Shown in pieces: positions 26,333-34,366 of a stretch of 64,000 nt of DNA. The translations under genes and the position numbers were made by a program. Under the pieces are notes generated by a model, which had not been told where the DNA came from, searched no databases, and was given only the letters and a program-made list of their open reading frames with translations. How positions within the stretch are numbered: the first letter of the stretch is position 1; the number at the start of each line of letters is the position of its first letter. This stretch comes from Fibrobacter sp. UWB11. Lineage in GTDB: Bacteria; Fibrobacterota; Fibrobacteria; Fibrobacterales; Fibrobacteraceae. The stretch is taken from assembly GCF_900143015.1 (NCBI RefSeq), contig NZ_FSRT01000001.1, positions 1,302,001-1,366,000 of the forward strand. Reading direction: 5' to 3'.

Positions 26333-27652
26333 TTACTTCTTAGCCTTGGGCGGCTTTACTTCCTTCTTGGGTTGCTGCTTGGCTTCCGAAGCCTTTGCAG
26401 TATCTGCAGCCGGCTTCACTTCAATCTTCCATTCGACGTTCTTGCCTTGGAGGAGTTCCGAGATTTCCTTCTTCAAGTCATCCTTTTCGCGTTCGAATGC
26501 TGCGTACTGCTTGTACGTGCCATCCGGATTCACGAGGTAAACCTTAGGAACATAGCCATCGCTATAAAGTTCACCGAACTGACGAGATTCATCCCACATA
26601 ACGCTGATGTTTTCGTCGAACTTAGCATCGTCAATGAAGCGACGGATGCCCGGCTTGTTGTTTCCACCGCTAGCGATAGAAACGGTCGTGAGACCCTTCG
26701 GAGCAAATTCCTTTGCAATTTCAAGAATCTGCGGAGCTGCATGAGCGCAGTGACCGCAAGTTGCAGAGAAGTAGAACATGAGGAGCGGCTTGCCAGCAAA
26801 TGCACTCAGGTCTTCGCCCTTGACAGTGATGCCCGAAGCCTTCACACTGAAGTTCATCTTAGCAGGCATGCCATTTGCAAGAGTATCACCACGGAGAGAG
26901 GCAACTTCAGCCTTGAGCTTTTCTTCTTCTTCCTTAGCCTTCTTCATCCTTTCTTCGTTAAGTTTCTTCGATTTTTCCATGAAGCGGTCGCCGACTGCCT
27001 TCAAAGTGTCGTCCGGAACAGCCATCGTGTACGTAGTGTCACGAACGCGCTTACCAGCATCACGAATACCGAGGATAAAATACTCACCATCAAATTCTGT
27101 ATCGAACTGACGACCGATGCTGTAGAACTGATTACCGAACTGGAAACCAACGAGGTAAGAGAACTTTTGCTGTTCAGAAGGAACTTCCGGGAGCGTCACC
27201 TTTTCATTCTTCACGGCCGGAGCAGCACTGACCGGCAAAGCCTTACGAAGAGAATCCACATAAGCGCGAATCTGGTCACCGTCCATGTTCTTAGTCACAT
27301 TCGTATCCGGTTGAACCTTAACATAACGTTCACGCATAGCACTCTGGATTCGTCTGCTAATTGCACCAAGAGAATCCTGCGGGAGCTGCAACTTGATGGT
27401 AGAATCCTTCATGTTGCCGAAAGCATCACGGAAAGCCTGAACAACAACATCTTCGTCAATAGCTTCACCAGTTTGCCACGGAAGGTTCGAGAAGTTCTGA
27501 AGACCGAACTGAGCACCAAGCATGTATGCAAATTTTTGGTCATCCGAAGAATCAGGTGTAATAGCTGCTGTTTTAGCAATCGGTTTTTGTGCTTCACCGC
27601 AAGCAACTAGAGCTAGAGCTGCAGCACCAAGAGCAATCTTTTTCAGTTTCAT
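26333..27652 (-). CDS. Lipoprotein with FKBP-N-like helices and a thioredoxin (TlpA-like) domain
   Basis: The 439-residue product has a lipobox (ALVAC, Cys18). Two similar helical segments follow: SSDDQKFAYMLGAQFGLQNF near 35 and SEQQKFSYLVGFQFGNQFYS near 160. Both resemble the dimerisation domain of FKBP-type isomerases (FklB/Mip). After a charged helix (MEKSKKLNEERMKKAKEEEE) comes a TlpA-like thioredoxin domain with CGHC (FYFSATCGHCAHAAP). No FKBP catalytic domain is present. It probably acts as a periplasmic thiol-disulfide protein, with the helices for dimerisation. The end (AKQQPKKEVKPPKAKK) is Lys/Pro-rich. Confidence 0.8.
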   Translation of the reverse strand: MKLKKIALGAAALALVACGEAQKPIAKTAAITPDSSDDQKFAYMLGAQFGLQNFSNLPWQTGEAIDEDVVVQAFRDAFGNMKDSTIKLQLPQDSLGAISRRIQSAMRERYVKVQPDTNVTKNMDGDQIRAYVDSLRKALPVSAAPAVKNEKVTLPEVPSEQQKFSYLVGFQFGNQFYSIGRQFDTEFDGEYFILGIRDAGKRVRDTTYTMAVPDDTLKAVGDRFMEKSKKLNEERMKKAKEEEEKLKAEVASLRGDTLANGMPAKMNFSVKASGITVKGEDLSAFAGKPLLMFYFSATCGHCAHAAPQILEIAKEFAPKGLTTVSIASGGNNKPGIRRFIDDAKFDENISVMWDESRQFGELYSDGYVPKVYLVNPDGTYKQYAAFEREKDDLKKEISELLQGKNVEWKIEVKPAADTAKASEAKQQPKKEVKPPKAKK

Positions 27653-27727
27653 TTTTTAAAGACTCCTTAAAGTCAAAATCGCTAGGAGTGGTACCACCCC
27701 TATTTTCGCGTTTTAATATACATAATT

Positions 27728-28879
27728 TTAACGGAGTGAATCACGGACAAACCCATTTTCTGGCTGTCCATCGAGCACTTTAAACGAGGTCGATCCAATA
27801 ACGGCCCCATCTTTATATGCCGTTTCCACACGATACGTCCCCATAGGGATATTTTTCTTCCGAGAATAGCTGCGGTAACCTTGATCCCGCCCCCCTCGAA
27901 TAACCATTCGACTAGATGTAATTTTATCCGTTAATTTAAATTTATTTGTAGATGGTTCCTTGTAATACCAACGATACTCTATTGGGGCCTTAAGTTCTGC
28001 AGGCGCATAAACGGATGACATAAAGTAAATTTCATCCCCTTCATCTTTGTGAATTGTTAAGCCCTTAAAACCAATTCTTTGCCAAAAATCGAGATTATCA
28101 GCATCACACGAATACGTTTCACGATCAAAATTTTTGCACACGATTTGTTGTTTTAAAACAAGCGGCACCGGAGCAATCCAATTTGCAAGATAGAATACTG
28201 ACAAAACAACACTAATCGTTATGGGAGCTATCAAAAAGAATTTATTGCGAGCAAAATCACGCAAAGATTTCATCCAAAGTAAATAGCAAATTCCAACGGA
28301 CAATAGAGTGCTTAAAAAGAACCAAAATGTTCCCATACCATGAACTAAATGTGGTATCAAAAAGTTAAAGAACATCGTTCCAAGCAAGCAGAAAAATGCA
28401 AGGCAAACACCAAAGTTTTCGTACTTCTTTTTCAAGAATTCATTGCCAACGAGGAGCATCGCCAAAACAAGCACAAAGATAAACGCAGCTATGGAACCTG
28501 AACTTTTGAAATAGCAAATAACGAGAGCACTACAGAGATTTCCAAAACAAAACTGAACAAGCCAAGTCAATCGGTCAATCCAACTTTGCGGCCATTCAAT
28601 AGACAATACTTTATGATAAAAGCGATGCAAAACTTTAGACTCAGATTCATCTTCATTTGCATTATCGCAACAATCGACATTTTTTCGCGTAGCAATGAAA
28701 TAAATAGCAACAAGAGCGACCACATAATAAAAAGATAAAAAGACAAGGTCCGAACCATAGACCTTACTCCCTATCGTCATCGAATCCCAGCTGAATCCGC
28801 CTAAAAAAGCAAAAGCCGGAAAAAACTTCTCCGTTTTTTGAATAGCGGATTTTTCCCGCAACCTGTTTAAAAATTCCAT
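27728..28879 (-). CDS. DUF2914 membrane protein
   Basis: With the ATG at 28879 the product is 383 residues. The N-terminal two thirds contain several membrane helices (SFYYVVALVAIYFIA, SIAAFIFVLVLAMLLVG, FLIAPITISVVLSVFYLA). The C-terminal soluble domain (YFMSSVYAPAELKAPIEYRW... GTYRVETAYKDGAVIGSTSF) matches DUF2914, whose function is not known. It is divergent from proS, with 59 bp between the starts. Confidence 0.78.
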   Translation of the reverse strand: MEFLNRLREKSAIQKTEKFFPAFAFLGGFSWDSMTIGSKVYGSDLVFLSFYYVVALVAIYFIATRKNVDCCDNANEDESESKVLHRFYHKVLSIEWPQSWIDRLTWLVQFCFGNLCSALVICYFKSSGSIAAFIFVLVLAMLLVGNEFLKKKYENFGVCLAFFCLLGTMFFNFLIPHLVHGMGTFWFFLSTLLSVGICYLLWMKSLRDFARNKFFLIAPITISVVLSVFYLANWIAPVPLVLKQQIVCKNFDRETYSCDADNLDFWQRIGFKGLTIHKDEGDEIYFMSSVYAPAELKAPIEYRWYYKEPSTNKFKLTDKITSSRMVIRGGRDQGYRSYSRKKNIPMGTYRVETAYKDGAVIGSTSFKVLDGQPENGFVRDSLR

Positions 28880-28938
28880 GACTGCAAAATACAAAAAAAG
28901 CTAAATTTACGCCGTAAAAATTTTAAAAGGTCATTACA

Positions 28939-30633
28939 ATGAAACTCTCCAAGTACTTCTACGTAACGCTCCGCGAAACGCCGAGCGACGCCACCATGCC
29001 CTCCCACATCTTCCTCATGCGCGGCGGCTATATCAAGCCCGTTTCTACCGGTATCTACTCCATGATGCCGATGGGTTTCCGCGTGATCCAGAAGATCGTG
29101 AACATCATCCGCGAAGAAATGAACAAGATTGGCGGTATCGAAGTGGACCTGCCGGTGGTGCAGACCGCTGAACTCTGGAGCGAATCGGGCCGTTACCAGG
29201 CCATCGGCGAAGAACTGCTCCGCTTCAAGGACCGCAATAACCACAACATGGTGCTCGCCATGACGCACGAAGAAGCCATGACGGACCTCGTTCGCTACGT
29301 GCTGAACAGTTACAAGCAGCTGCCGGTGATGCTCTACCAGTTCAAGACCAAGTACCGCGACGAAGCCCGCGCCCGCGGCGGCCTCATCCGCGTCCGCGAA
29401 TTCTTGATGAAGGACGCCTACAGCTTCCACACCAGCCAGGAAGACCTCGACCGTCACTACCAGGAAGAATACGATGCTTACCTCCGCATCTACCGTCGCG
29501 TGGGCATTGAACCGGTGGTGGTGCAAAGCGATACGGGTATCATGGGCGGTAAGGTCGCTCACGAATTCATGCTGGATACTCCGAACGGCGAAGACTACTT
29601 GATCCTTTGTAAGAAGTGCGGCTACCAGGCCAACCGCGAAATCGCTAAGTTCCAGCGTGTGCCGTTCAAGGGCGACGAAAATGCAGCCCTCGAAAAGGTT
29701 GCAACGCCGAACAGCGAAAGCATCGAAGAAATTACCAAGTTCCTGAACGTTCCGGCTGAATCCACCGCCAAGTGCGTGTTCTTCGACTTCGAAGGCAAGC
29801 TCATCACGGTCGTGGTTCCGGGGAACCTCGACGTTTCCGAAATCAAGCTTCACAACTTGCTGAAGGCGAAGGAACTTTACCCGGCCGAAGACAGCCTCAT
29901 CAAGGCTTGCGGCATGGTTCCGGGCTTTGCATCCCCGATTAATGCACACGACACCCGCATCATCGTGGACGAAGCAATCGCTGATTCCTTCGACCTCGTG
30001 ACGGGCGCGAACGAAGAAGGCTTCCACTTCAAGCATTGCAACCCGAAGCGCGACTTCCCGAAGTTCGAAGTTGCCGACATCGCCGAAGCTTCCGAAGTCT
30101 GCAAGTGCCCCTGCTGCGGCGAACTCCTCACGGAAACCCGCGGTATCGAAATGGGTAACATCTTCAAGCTCGGCACCAAGTTCTCTGAATCTATGGGTGC
30201 TAAGTTCCTCACCGCCGAAAAGACCACCGCTCCCGCCATCATGGGCTGCTACGGCATCGGCGTGGGCCGCTTGATGGCATCCGTCGTGGAAAACAGCCAC
30301 GATGACTTCGGACCGATTTGGCCCAAGTCCATCGCTCCGTTCCAGGTCGAAATCGTCCCGATCGGCAAGGAAGCCGAACTCGTGGAACTCGCCGAGAAGC
30401 TCGAGAAGGAACTCGAAGCAGCCGGCATCGACGTGCTCGTCGACGATCGCGACGAACGTCCGGGCGTGAAGTTCAAGGACGCTGACCTCTGGGGTTCTCC
30501 GGTGCGTATCGCCATCGGCAAGAAGGGCCTTGTGAACGGCGAAGTTGAATGGAAGTTCCGCAACGAAAAGCAGTTCACCATGGTCAAGGTCGAAGACGTC
30601 ATCGCCAAGGCCAAGGCATACTTCGCTGAATAG
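28939..30633 (+). CDS. proS: Prolyl-tRNA synthetase
   Basis: The 564-residue product is a bacterial-type class II ProRS. It begins with the class II N-terminal segment (MPSHIFLMRGGYIKPVSTGI...). Motif 2 appears in YQFKTKYRDEARARGGLIRVREF. An insertion (editing/YbaK-like) domain spans about residues 230-380, with motif 3 in GCYGIGVGRLMASV, and the anticodon-binding domain is at the end. It charges tRNA-Pro, and the insertion should remove mischarged alanine. A ribosome binding site AAAGG lies 11 bp before the ATG. Confidence 0.97.
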   Translation: MKLSKYFYVTLRETPSDATMPSHIFLMRGGYIKPVSTGIYSMMPMGFRVIQKIVNIIREEMNKIGGIEVDLPVVQTAELWSESGRYQAIGEELLRFKDRNNHNMVLAMTHEEAMTDLVRYVLNSYKQLPVMLYQFKTKYRDEARARGGLIRVREFLMKDAYSFHTSQEDLDRHYQEEYDAYLRIYRRVGIEPVVVQSDTGIMGGKVAHEFMLDTPNGEDYLILCKKCGYQANREIAKFQRVPFKGDENAALEKVATPNSESIEEITKFLNVPAESTAKCVFFDFEGKLITVVVPGNLDVSEIKLHNLLKAKELYPAEDSLIKACGMVPGFASPINAHDTRIIVDEAIADSFDLVTGANEEGFHFKHCNPKRDFPKFEVADIAEASEVCKCPCCGELLTETRGIEMGNIFKLGTKFSESMGAKFLTAEKTTAPAIMGCYGIGVGRLMASVVENSHDDFGPIWPKSIAPFQVEIVPIGKEAELVELAEKLEKELEAAGIDVLVDDRDERPGVKFKDADLWGSPVRIAIGKKGLVNGEVEWKFRNEKQFTMVKVEDVIAKAKAYFAE

Positions 30634-30671
30634 TCATTCATCATTCCAGCCTTGTGCTGGAATCTAGATGC

Positions 30672-30705
30672 AAAAACACCTCTGCTTCAGCAGAGGTGTT
30701 TTTAT
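30672..30705. terminator. Bidirectional terminator after proS
   Basis: An 11-bp perfect stem AACACCTCTGC/GCAGAGGTGTT with a TTCA loop has A5 before and T5 after, between two convergent genes. Confidence 0.88.
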
Positions 30706-30728
30706 ATAAATCCCAAAAGTCTATACAA

Positions 30729-31907
30729 TTAAGACCAGTACGCTTTCAAAGAGAACTTCCGAGCCTTAAGGCGAATTGGAATCAAATGCACAAATTCAAC
30801 CCAATTATTGATAAAGCTCCAAAATACTTCTATCGGGTCAAACATAAACAATTGCAAAGGACGATGCATTCTTGCAAACCATCTTATAAAAGCATTGCGC
30901 TTTTGCCTTGGTGCAAAGCTACCGAAAGCCCCACCTTTAACGACTTCCTGTAAAAAAATCATCCCCAATTTACGGTTCGGCTCACAAATCATTTTTTGAG
31001 CATCCAGCTTAAAGATATATTCCAACACCCACATTAAAGCAGAAGCGGTCCTGTACACCCCAAAACGACGCAACACCGAAGATACCTCAGCGCACTCACT
31101 TTCCGAAGCATTCTGCAAAAGCACATAATAATCTACGAGATGCTTTAAACCTATACCCGACTCGAAAAAATGACGATGGATATGTTCTAGTTGCATAACC
31201 AAAGCAAATTTTACAGAAGGGACATAAAACCCTTCCGGAACAAGTTCAATATTTTTGATTTCGTTTTCCAGATAACGTTGCAATCGTCTATTTGCAAACG
31301 GATTGAAAACTGAAGAAGCCGGCCTATAATGAACCTCAACCGCAACACCATCAAATTTTTGATGCAAATGAAAATGATGCGGTGAAAAATGGGTCAAACA
31401 TTTATGAAGTTCTTTACGATAAGTTTTATAATCGAACCAGCTAATTTTGGGAAAATCTTCTAACAACCCCATGCGTTTCAGCAAATCAAGCACTTTTTGT
31501 CGACCGCCTTCGACCCAAATATCGATATCACCGCATTGTCTAACAAACGGATCAGGATAAAGTCTTGCATTGGCAGGTCCCTTAAGGATGGCGCTACGGA
31601 AACCTTCGGCAGCAAACATTTCCGTCAAACGAGCGGCGACACCATTCAACAGTTGATTTTGCCCTTGAATCGTTTCCGTTGCACAAGCCCACTTTAGAAA
31701 AAGCGGACGAGGAGGACGATCAGAAGCCGGCAGTAAGCGAATTCCCTGAAATTCTAGTCCCACAACTCGTTGTTGAACAGCATAGCTATACACATTACCC
31801 CATTTCTCTGGAGAAATCGGGCAGTCAGGAACGGATTTCGTCATCGCAGAACGCAATAACGAAAAGAACATATTCATTTTTGCAGAAGTCTTAGTTTCAA
31901 ACATCAA
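30729..31907 (-). CDS. Nucleotidyltransferase-like protein (PF14907 type)
   Basis: The 392-residue product has the core FRSAILKGPANARLYPDPFV followed by RQCGDIDIWVEGG. This is the LKG...YP...R...GDIDxxV signature of the uncharacterised NTP_transf_5 nucleotidyltransferases, where the two Asp of GDID bind metal. Such proteins often sit among polysaccharide genes. Here the neighbours (proS, PAS protein) give no clear pathway. The start could be a later ATG (MNMFF, residue 11). The substrate is unknown. Confidence 0.75.
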   Translation of the reverse strand: MMFETKTSAKMNMFFSLLRSAMTKSVPDCPISPEKWGNVYSYAVQQRVVGLEFQGIRLLPASDRPPRPLFLKWACATETIQGQNQLLNGVAARLTEMFAAEGFRSAILKGPANARLYPDPFVRQCGDIDIWVEGGRQKVLDLLKRMGLLEDFPKISWFDYKTYRKELHKCLTHFSPHHFHLHQKFDGVAVEVHYRPASSVFNPFANRRLQRYLENEIKNIELVPEGFYVPSVKFALVMQLEHIHRHFFESGIGLKHLVDYYVLLQNASESECAEVSSVLRRFGVYRTASALMWVLEYIFKLDAQKMICEPNRKLGMIFLQEVVKGGAFGSFAPRQKRNAFIRWFARMHRPLQLFMFDPIEVFWSFINNWVEFVHLIPIRLKARKFSLKAYWS

Positions 31908-32068
31908 ATATTAGGCAACAGGGGGTTAGATAAAATCATTTGCAACACAAAAGCTACAAAAAAAATCGGAAATATATAGTCCCGATTATACAGATTGCAA
32001 CCCAACTTGACTTAAAATCATTTCACCCTCTTGCATAGTCCTTGTAAAATTGATTATCTTATAAACGT

Positions 32069-33361
32069 ATGATGAACTCTATTGACTGGTCTGTGGGCTG
32101 GTGCTATATCTGCACCGTGCTATTGCTTTTATTGATTGTCACCATTTTGCTGTTGCTCGACTACTGGAAAAGGCAACGGCTTTACACGCTTTTTGCGGGT
32201 AACCTGGGTGAGTTCATCGTCGTACTTTCGGACAAGTTTGAATTTATCAGCTCACTGCCGCAGTTCATGTCGGACCCGCTCTTTGACAACTTGAGCAAAG
32301 ACCGTCTGTTCAGAGACATTTTGCCGCCTAAGGACTGGGCTCGTCTCAAGCTTTATTTTGACGATATCGACAAGCACCCCGAAATGCCGTTCATGTTTTC
32401 GTATAAGCGCGATGACGGTACGATGCTTTGGTTCGAAATGCGCTGTAAACACCAGCGACTTTCCATGGACGAATCCCGTTACATCTGCTTGATCAAGAAT
32501 ATATCGAACACCGTCGAAAACCAGCATCGCCTTGATGAAGCCGAGACAAAGCTCAAGTCTTTACTGCGCAATACCGGCGACTTTTTGTGGAAATTCGATT
32601 TCGAAAGCCGTCAGCTATTTTTGCTCACTCCGATGATGGACGACGACTATCGTGATGTTCCTCGTTCTGGAGGTGTTGTCGACGTAGAATCACTCATGCC
32701 TGAAGACGATTTCAAGTTGCTCGAACGCGTGATGAACGAATGCATGATGAAAGCTGGTGGCGAAGCAGCATACGACGACAAAGGCCACTTGCTCGATGAA
32801 CAGAGCCAGCTGAATCGCCTCGCCAATGAAAACGCACGCTTTGGCACGCTCAAAATACGTTGCTGGAATAGCGAAAAGAACCTCGTGTGGTACGATTTCC
32901 GTGGGCACCTCGCCCCCGACGACGAAGACCGCATCGTGATGATGGGTTCCGCCCGCCGCGTCGAAACATCTCCCGAAATTCCATTCCTCATGAAGAGTGG
33001 CGTCGAAGGATCTCTAATAAACTCGCTTTTCAACTTCCCGAACATCGGTATATTCTGGGTAGACCGCAACTTCACCATTCTCGGGTGCAACAACGCGTTC
33101 GCCACAGATTCCGGCTTTGCCAAAACAGACGAAGTCGTCAATCAATCTTTGAAAGACGTCATCTCCGTCAAGTACCTCCCCTATTACGATTCCATGATCA
33201 AGGACGTATTCGATAACGGCTCGCCCAAAAGCTGGAAGGGTAAATTTGATGATAGCGACTGGATTTGCACCATAAACGTCGTGCCCATGCTCAAGTCTCT
33301 CCTCAAGTCCGGCTATACCGTGAGCCGCGTGCTGTGCGTTTATATGCGAATTTCAGGATAA
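32069..33361 (+). CDS. Membrane-anchored PAS-domain protein without output domain
   Basis: The 430-residue product has one N-terminal membrane helix (CTVLLLLLIVTILLLLDYW, residues about 16-34). Three PAS-like segments follow (about 45-150, 155-285 and 315-425). The last includes NIGIFWVDRNFTILGCNNAFATDSGFAKTD in two halves. No kinase, GGDEF, EAL or other output domain follows, and the protein simply stops after MRISG. It may sense a signal and act by protein contact with a kinase or other partner. The function is unknown. Confidence 0.6.
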   Translation: MMNSIDWSVGWCYICTVLLLLLIVTILLLLDYWKRQRLYTLFAGNLGEFIVVLSDKFEFISSLPQFMSDPLFDNLSKDRLFRDILPPKDWARLKLYFDDIDKHPEMPFMFSYKRDDGTMLWFEMRCKHQRLSMDESRYICLIKNISNTVENQHRLDEAETKLKSLLRNTGDFLWKFDFESRQLFLLTPMMDDDYRDVPRSGGVVDVESLMPEDDFKLLERVMNECMMKAGGEAAYDDKGHLLDEQSQLNRLANENARFGTLKIRCWNSEKNLVWYDFRGHLAPDDEDRIVMMGSARRVETSPEIPFLMKSGVEGSLINSLFNFPNIGIFWVDRNFTILGCNNAFATDSGFAKTDEVVNQSLKDVISVKYLPYYDSMIKDVFDNGSPKSWKGKFDDSDWICTINVVPMLKSLLKSGYTVSRVLCVYMRISG

Positions 33362-33374
33362 GATACGTTTTAAA

Positions 33375-34064
33375 TTAAGGTTCTATTGCACCAGTATGGC
33401 AATCGTAGATTCCATAGGAGAAAAACGGCTTCCCTTCCTCGAAGGTGGTTCCTTCACGCTTTTTCTTCTCAAAACCAGCCTTTAGACGCTCCGCAATCTG
33501 AGCAATGACTTTTTCAGGAATAATCCCGTCTACGCTATTTTGTTTTCGATCCTTTGCATCTCGGTAAAAGACTGTGAATTGCCCTTTCCGATAGACAGCC
33601 TCAAAAAAGATACCCACCTTTTGAGATAGGTACGCATCGATGGCCTTCCCTACATAATTGCCTTCTTCGTTGCCTTCAGCATCCACTACGACCCAATTAA
33701 CGATTTGATTTTCACTAAACGAGAGCGTATCGCCATTCTTGTATTCCTTGACATAGTACATCGTATTGGCAAGAATTCCTTGAAAATGCGAGCCAGCGCA
33801 CTTGATTACCCTAATAAAGGCCATTTCCTTTGTTCCATCCTTGGCCTTAATGTCTATCTGCACATACATGGACCGATTTTCGCGAACATAGTCGCCTGCA
33901 ATATACTTCTGCTTGACCGCAGGGAACGTTGCCTTGGCCCTTTCCATATAGGGATTAATGAACTTCTGCATAGCAGGAGTCATGCCAGAGAATTGATCTT
34001 CGGCAGCATAGCTACACACGAGAAATACTAAAAGCAGGAAAAATACACGAAAAATTCTAATCAT
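33375..34064 (-). CDS. Secreted DUF2314-domain protein
   Basis: The 229-residue product has a signal peptide (IFRVFFLLLVFLVCSYA). Residues about 75-145 (FIRVIKCAGSHFQGILANT... GDTLSFSENQIVNWVVVDAEGN) match the DUF2314 pattern of a short barrel with LxN and QIxNW. Most DUF2314 proteins are cytoplasmic, so the signal peptide is unusual. The function is unknown. It converges with the PAS gene (13-bp gap). Confidence 0.65.
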   Translation of the reverse strand: MIRIFRVFFLLLVFLVCSYAAEDQFSGMTPAMQKFINPYMERAKATFPAVKQKYIAGDYVRENRSMYVQIDIKAKDGTKEMAFIRVIKCAGSHFQGILANTMYYVKEYKNGDTLSFSENQIVNWVVVDAEGNEEGNYVGKAIDAYLSQKVGIFFEAVYRKGQFTVFYRDAKDRKQNSVDGIIPEKVIAQIAERLKAGFEKKKREGTTFEEGKPFFSYGIYDCHTGAIEP

Positions 34065-34095
34065 ACTTACAATATATAATTCATTTACTCAAAAC

Positions 34096-34127
34096 ACAAA
34101 AAATATCCGCTTCATCAGAAGCGGACA
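34096..34127 (-). terminator. Second terminator downstream of the GH94 gene
   Basis: TCCGCTTC-TGAT-GAAGCGGA is a perfect 8-bp stem followed by a T-rich tract on the minus strand. Confidence 0.7.
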
Positions 34128-34140
34128 TTTAAATTCGGTT

Positions 34141-34186
34141 CTGGATCCTTCGACTACGAACCTAACGGTTCTTCGCTCAGGATGAC
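34141..34186. repeat. Interspersed repeat, type A
   Basis: CTGGATCCTTCGACTACGAA...TTCTTCGCTCAGGATGAC, in the orientation opposite to the copy at 6746. The inner part (GAACCTAACGGTTC) forms a small palindrome. Confidence 0.6.
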
Positions 34187-34366
34187 ATCCTCTATCAAGA
34201 AACACAGAGAGCCTAGCGAGAGCAAAACAAAAAGTCTGCTTCGTTTGAAGCAGACCTAAAAATCAATTTGGATTAGAACCGAGTGAGACAAGGCGCGAGC
34301 CCCCATAGCGTACAAAGCGTACGTGAGGGAGCGAGTAACGCCGTATCACGACGGTTATAATTCAAA
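34187..34366. other. Noncoding gap below the GH94 gene
   Basis: This stretch holds the terminator at 34224-34257 and a GC-rich imperfect palindrome (GCGTAC-AAA-GCGTAC vicinity, 34308-34322). No gene is seen in it. With the second terminator and the type A repeat, the full gap is 302 bp (34065-34366). Confidence 0.5.
34224..34257 (-). terminator. First terminator downstream of the GH94 gene
   Basis: GTCTGCTTC-AAAC-GAAGCAGAC is a perfect 9-bp stem followed by TTTTTGTTTT on the minus strand. Confidence 0.8.

Noticed and set aside
28867-30300. Long open frame opposite proS (477 codons)
   Set aside because: It is antisense to a sure proS gene and has shadow-like composition (His, Val, Phe rich).
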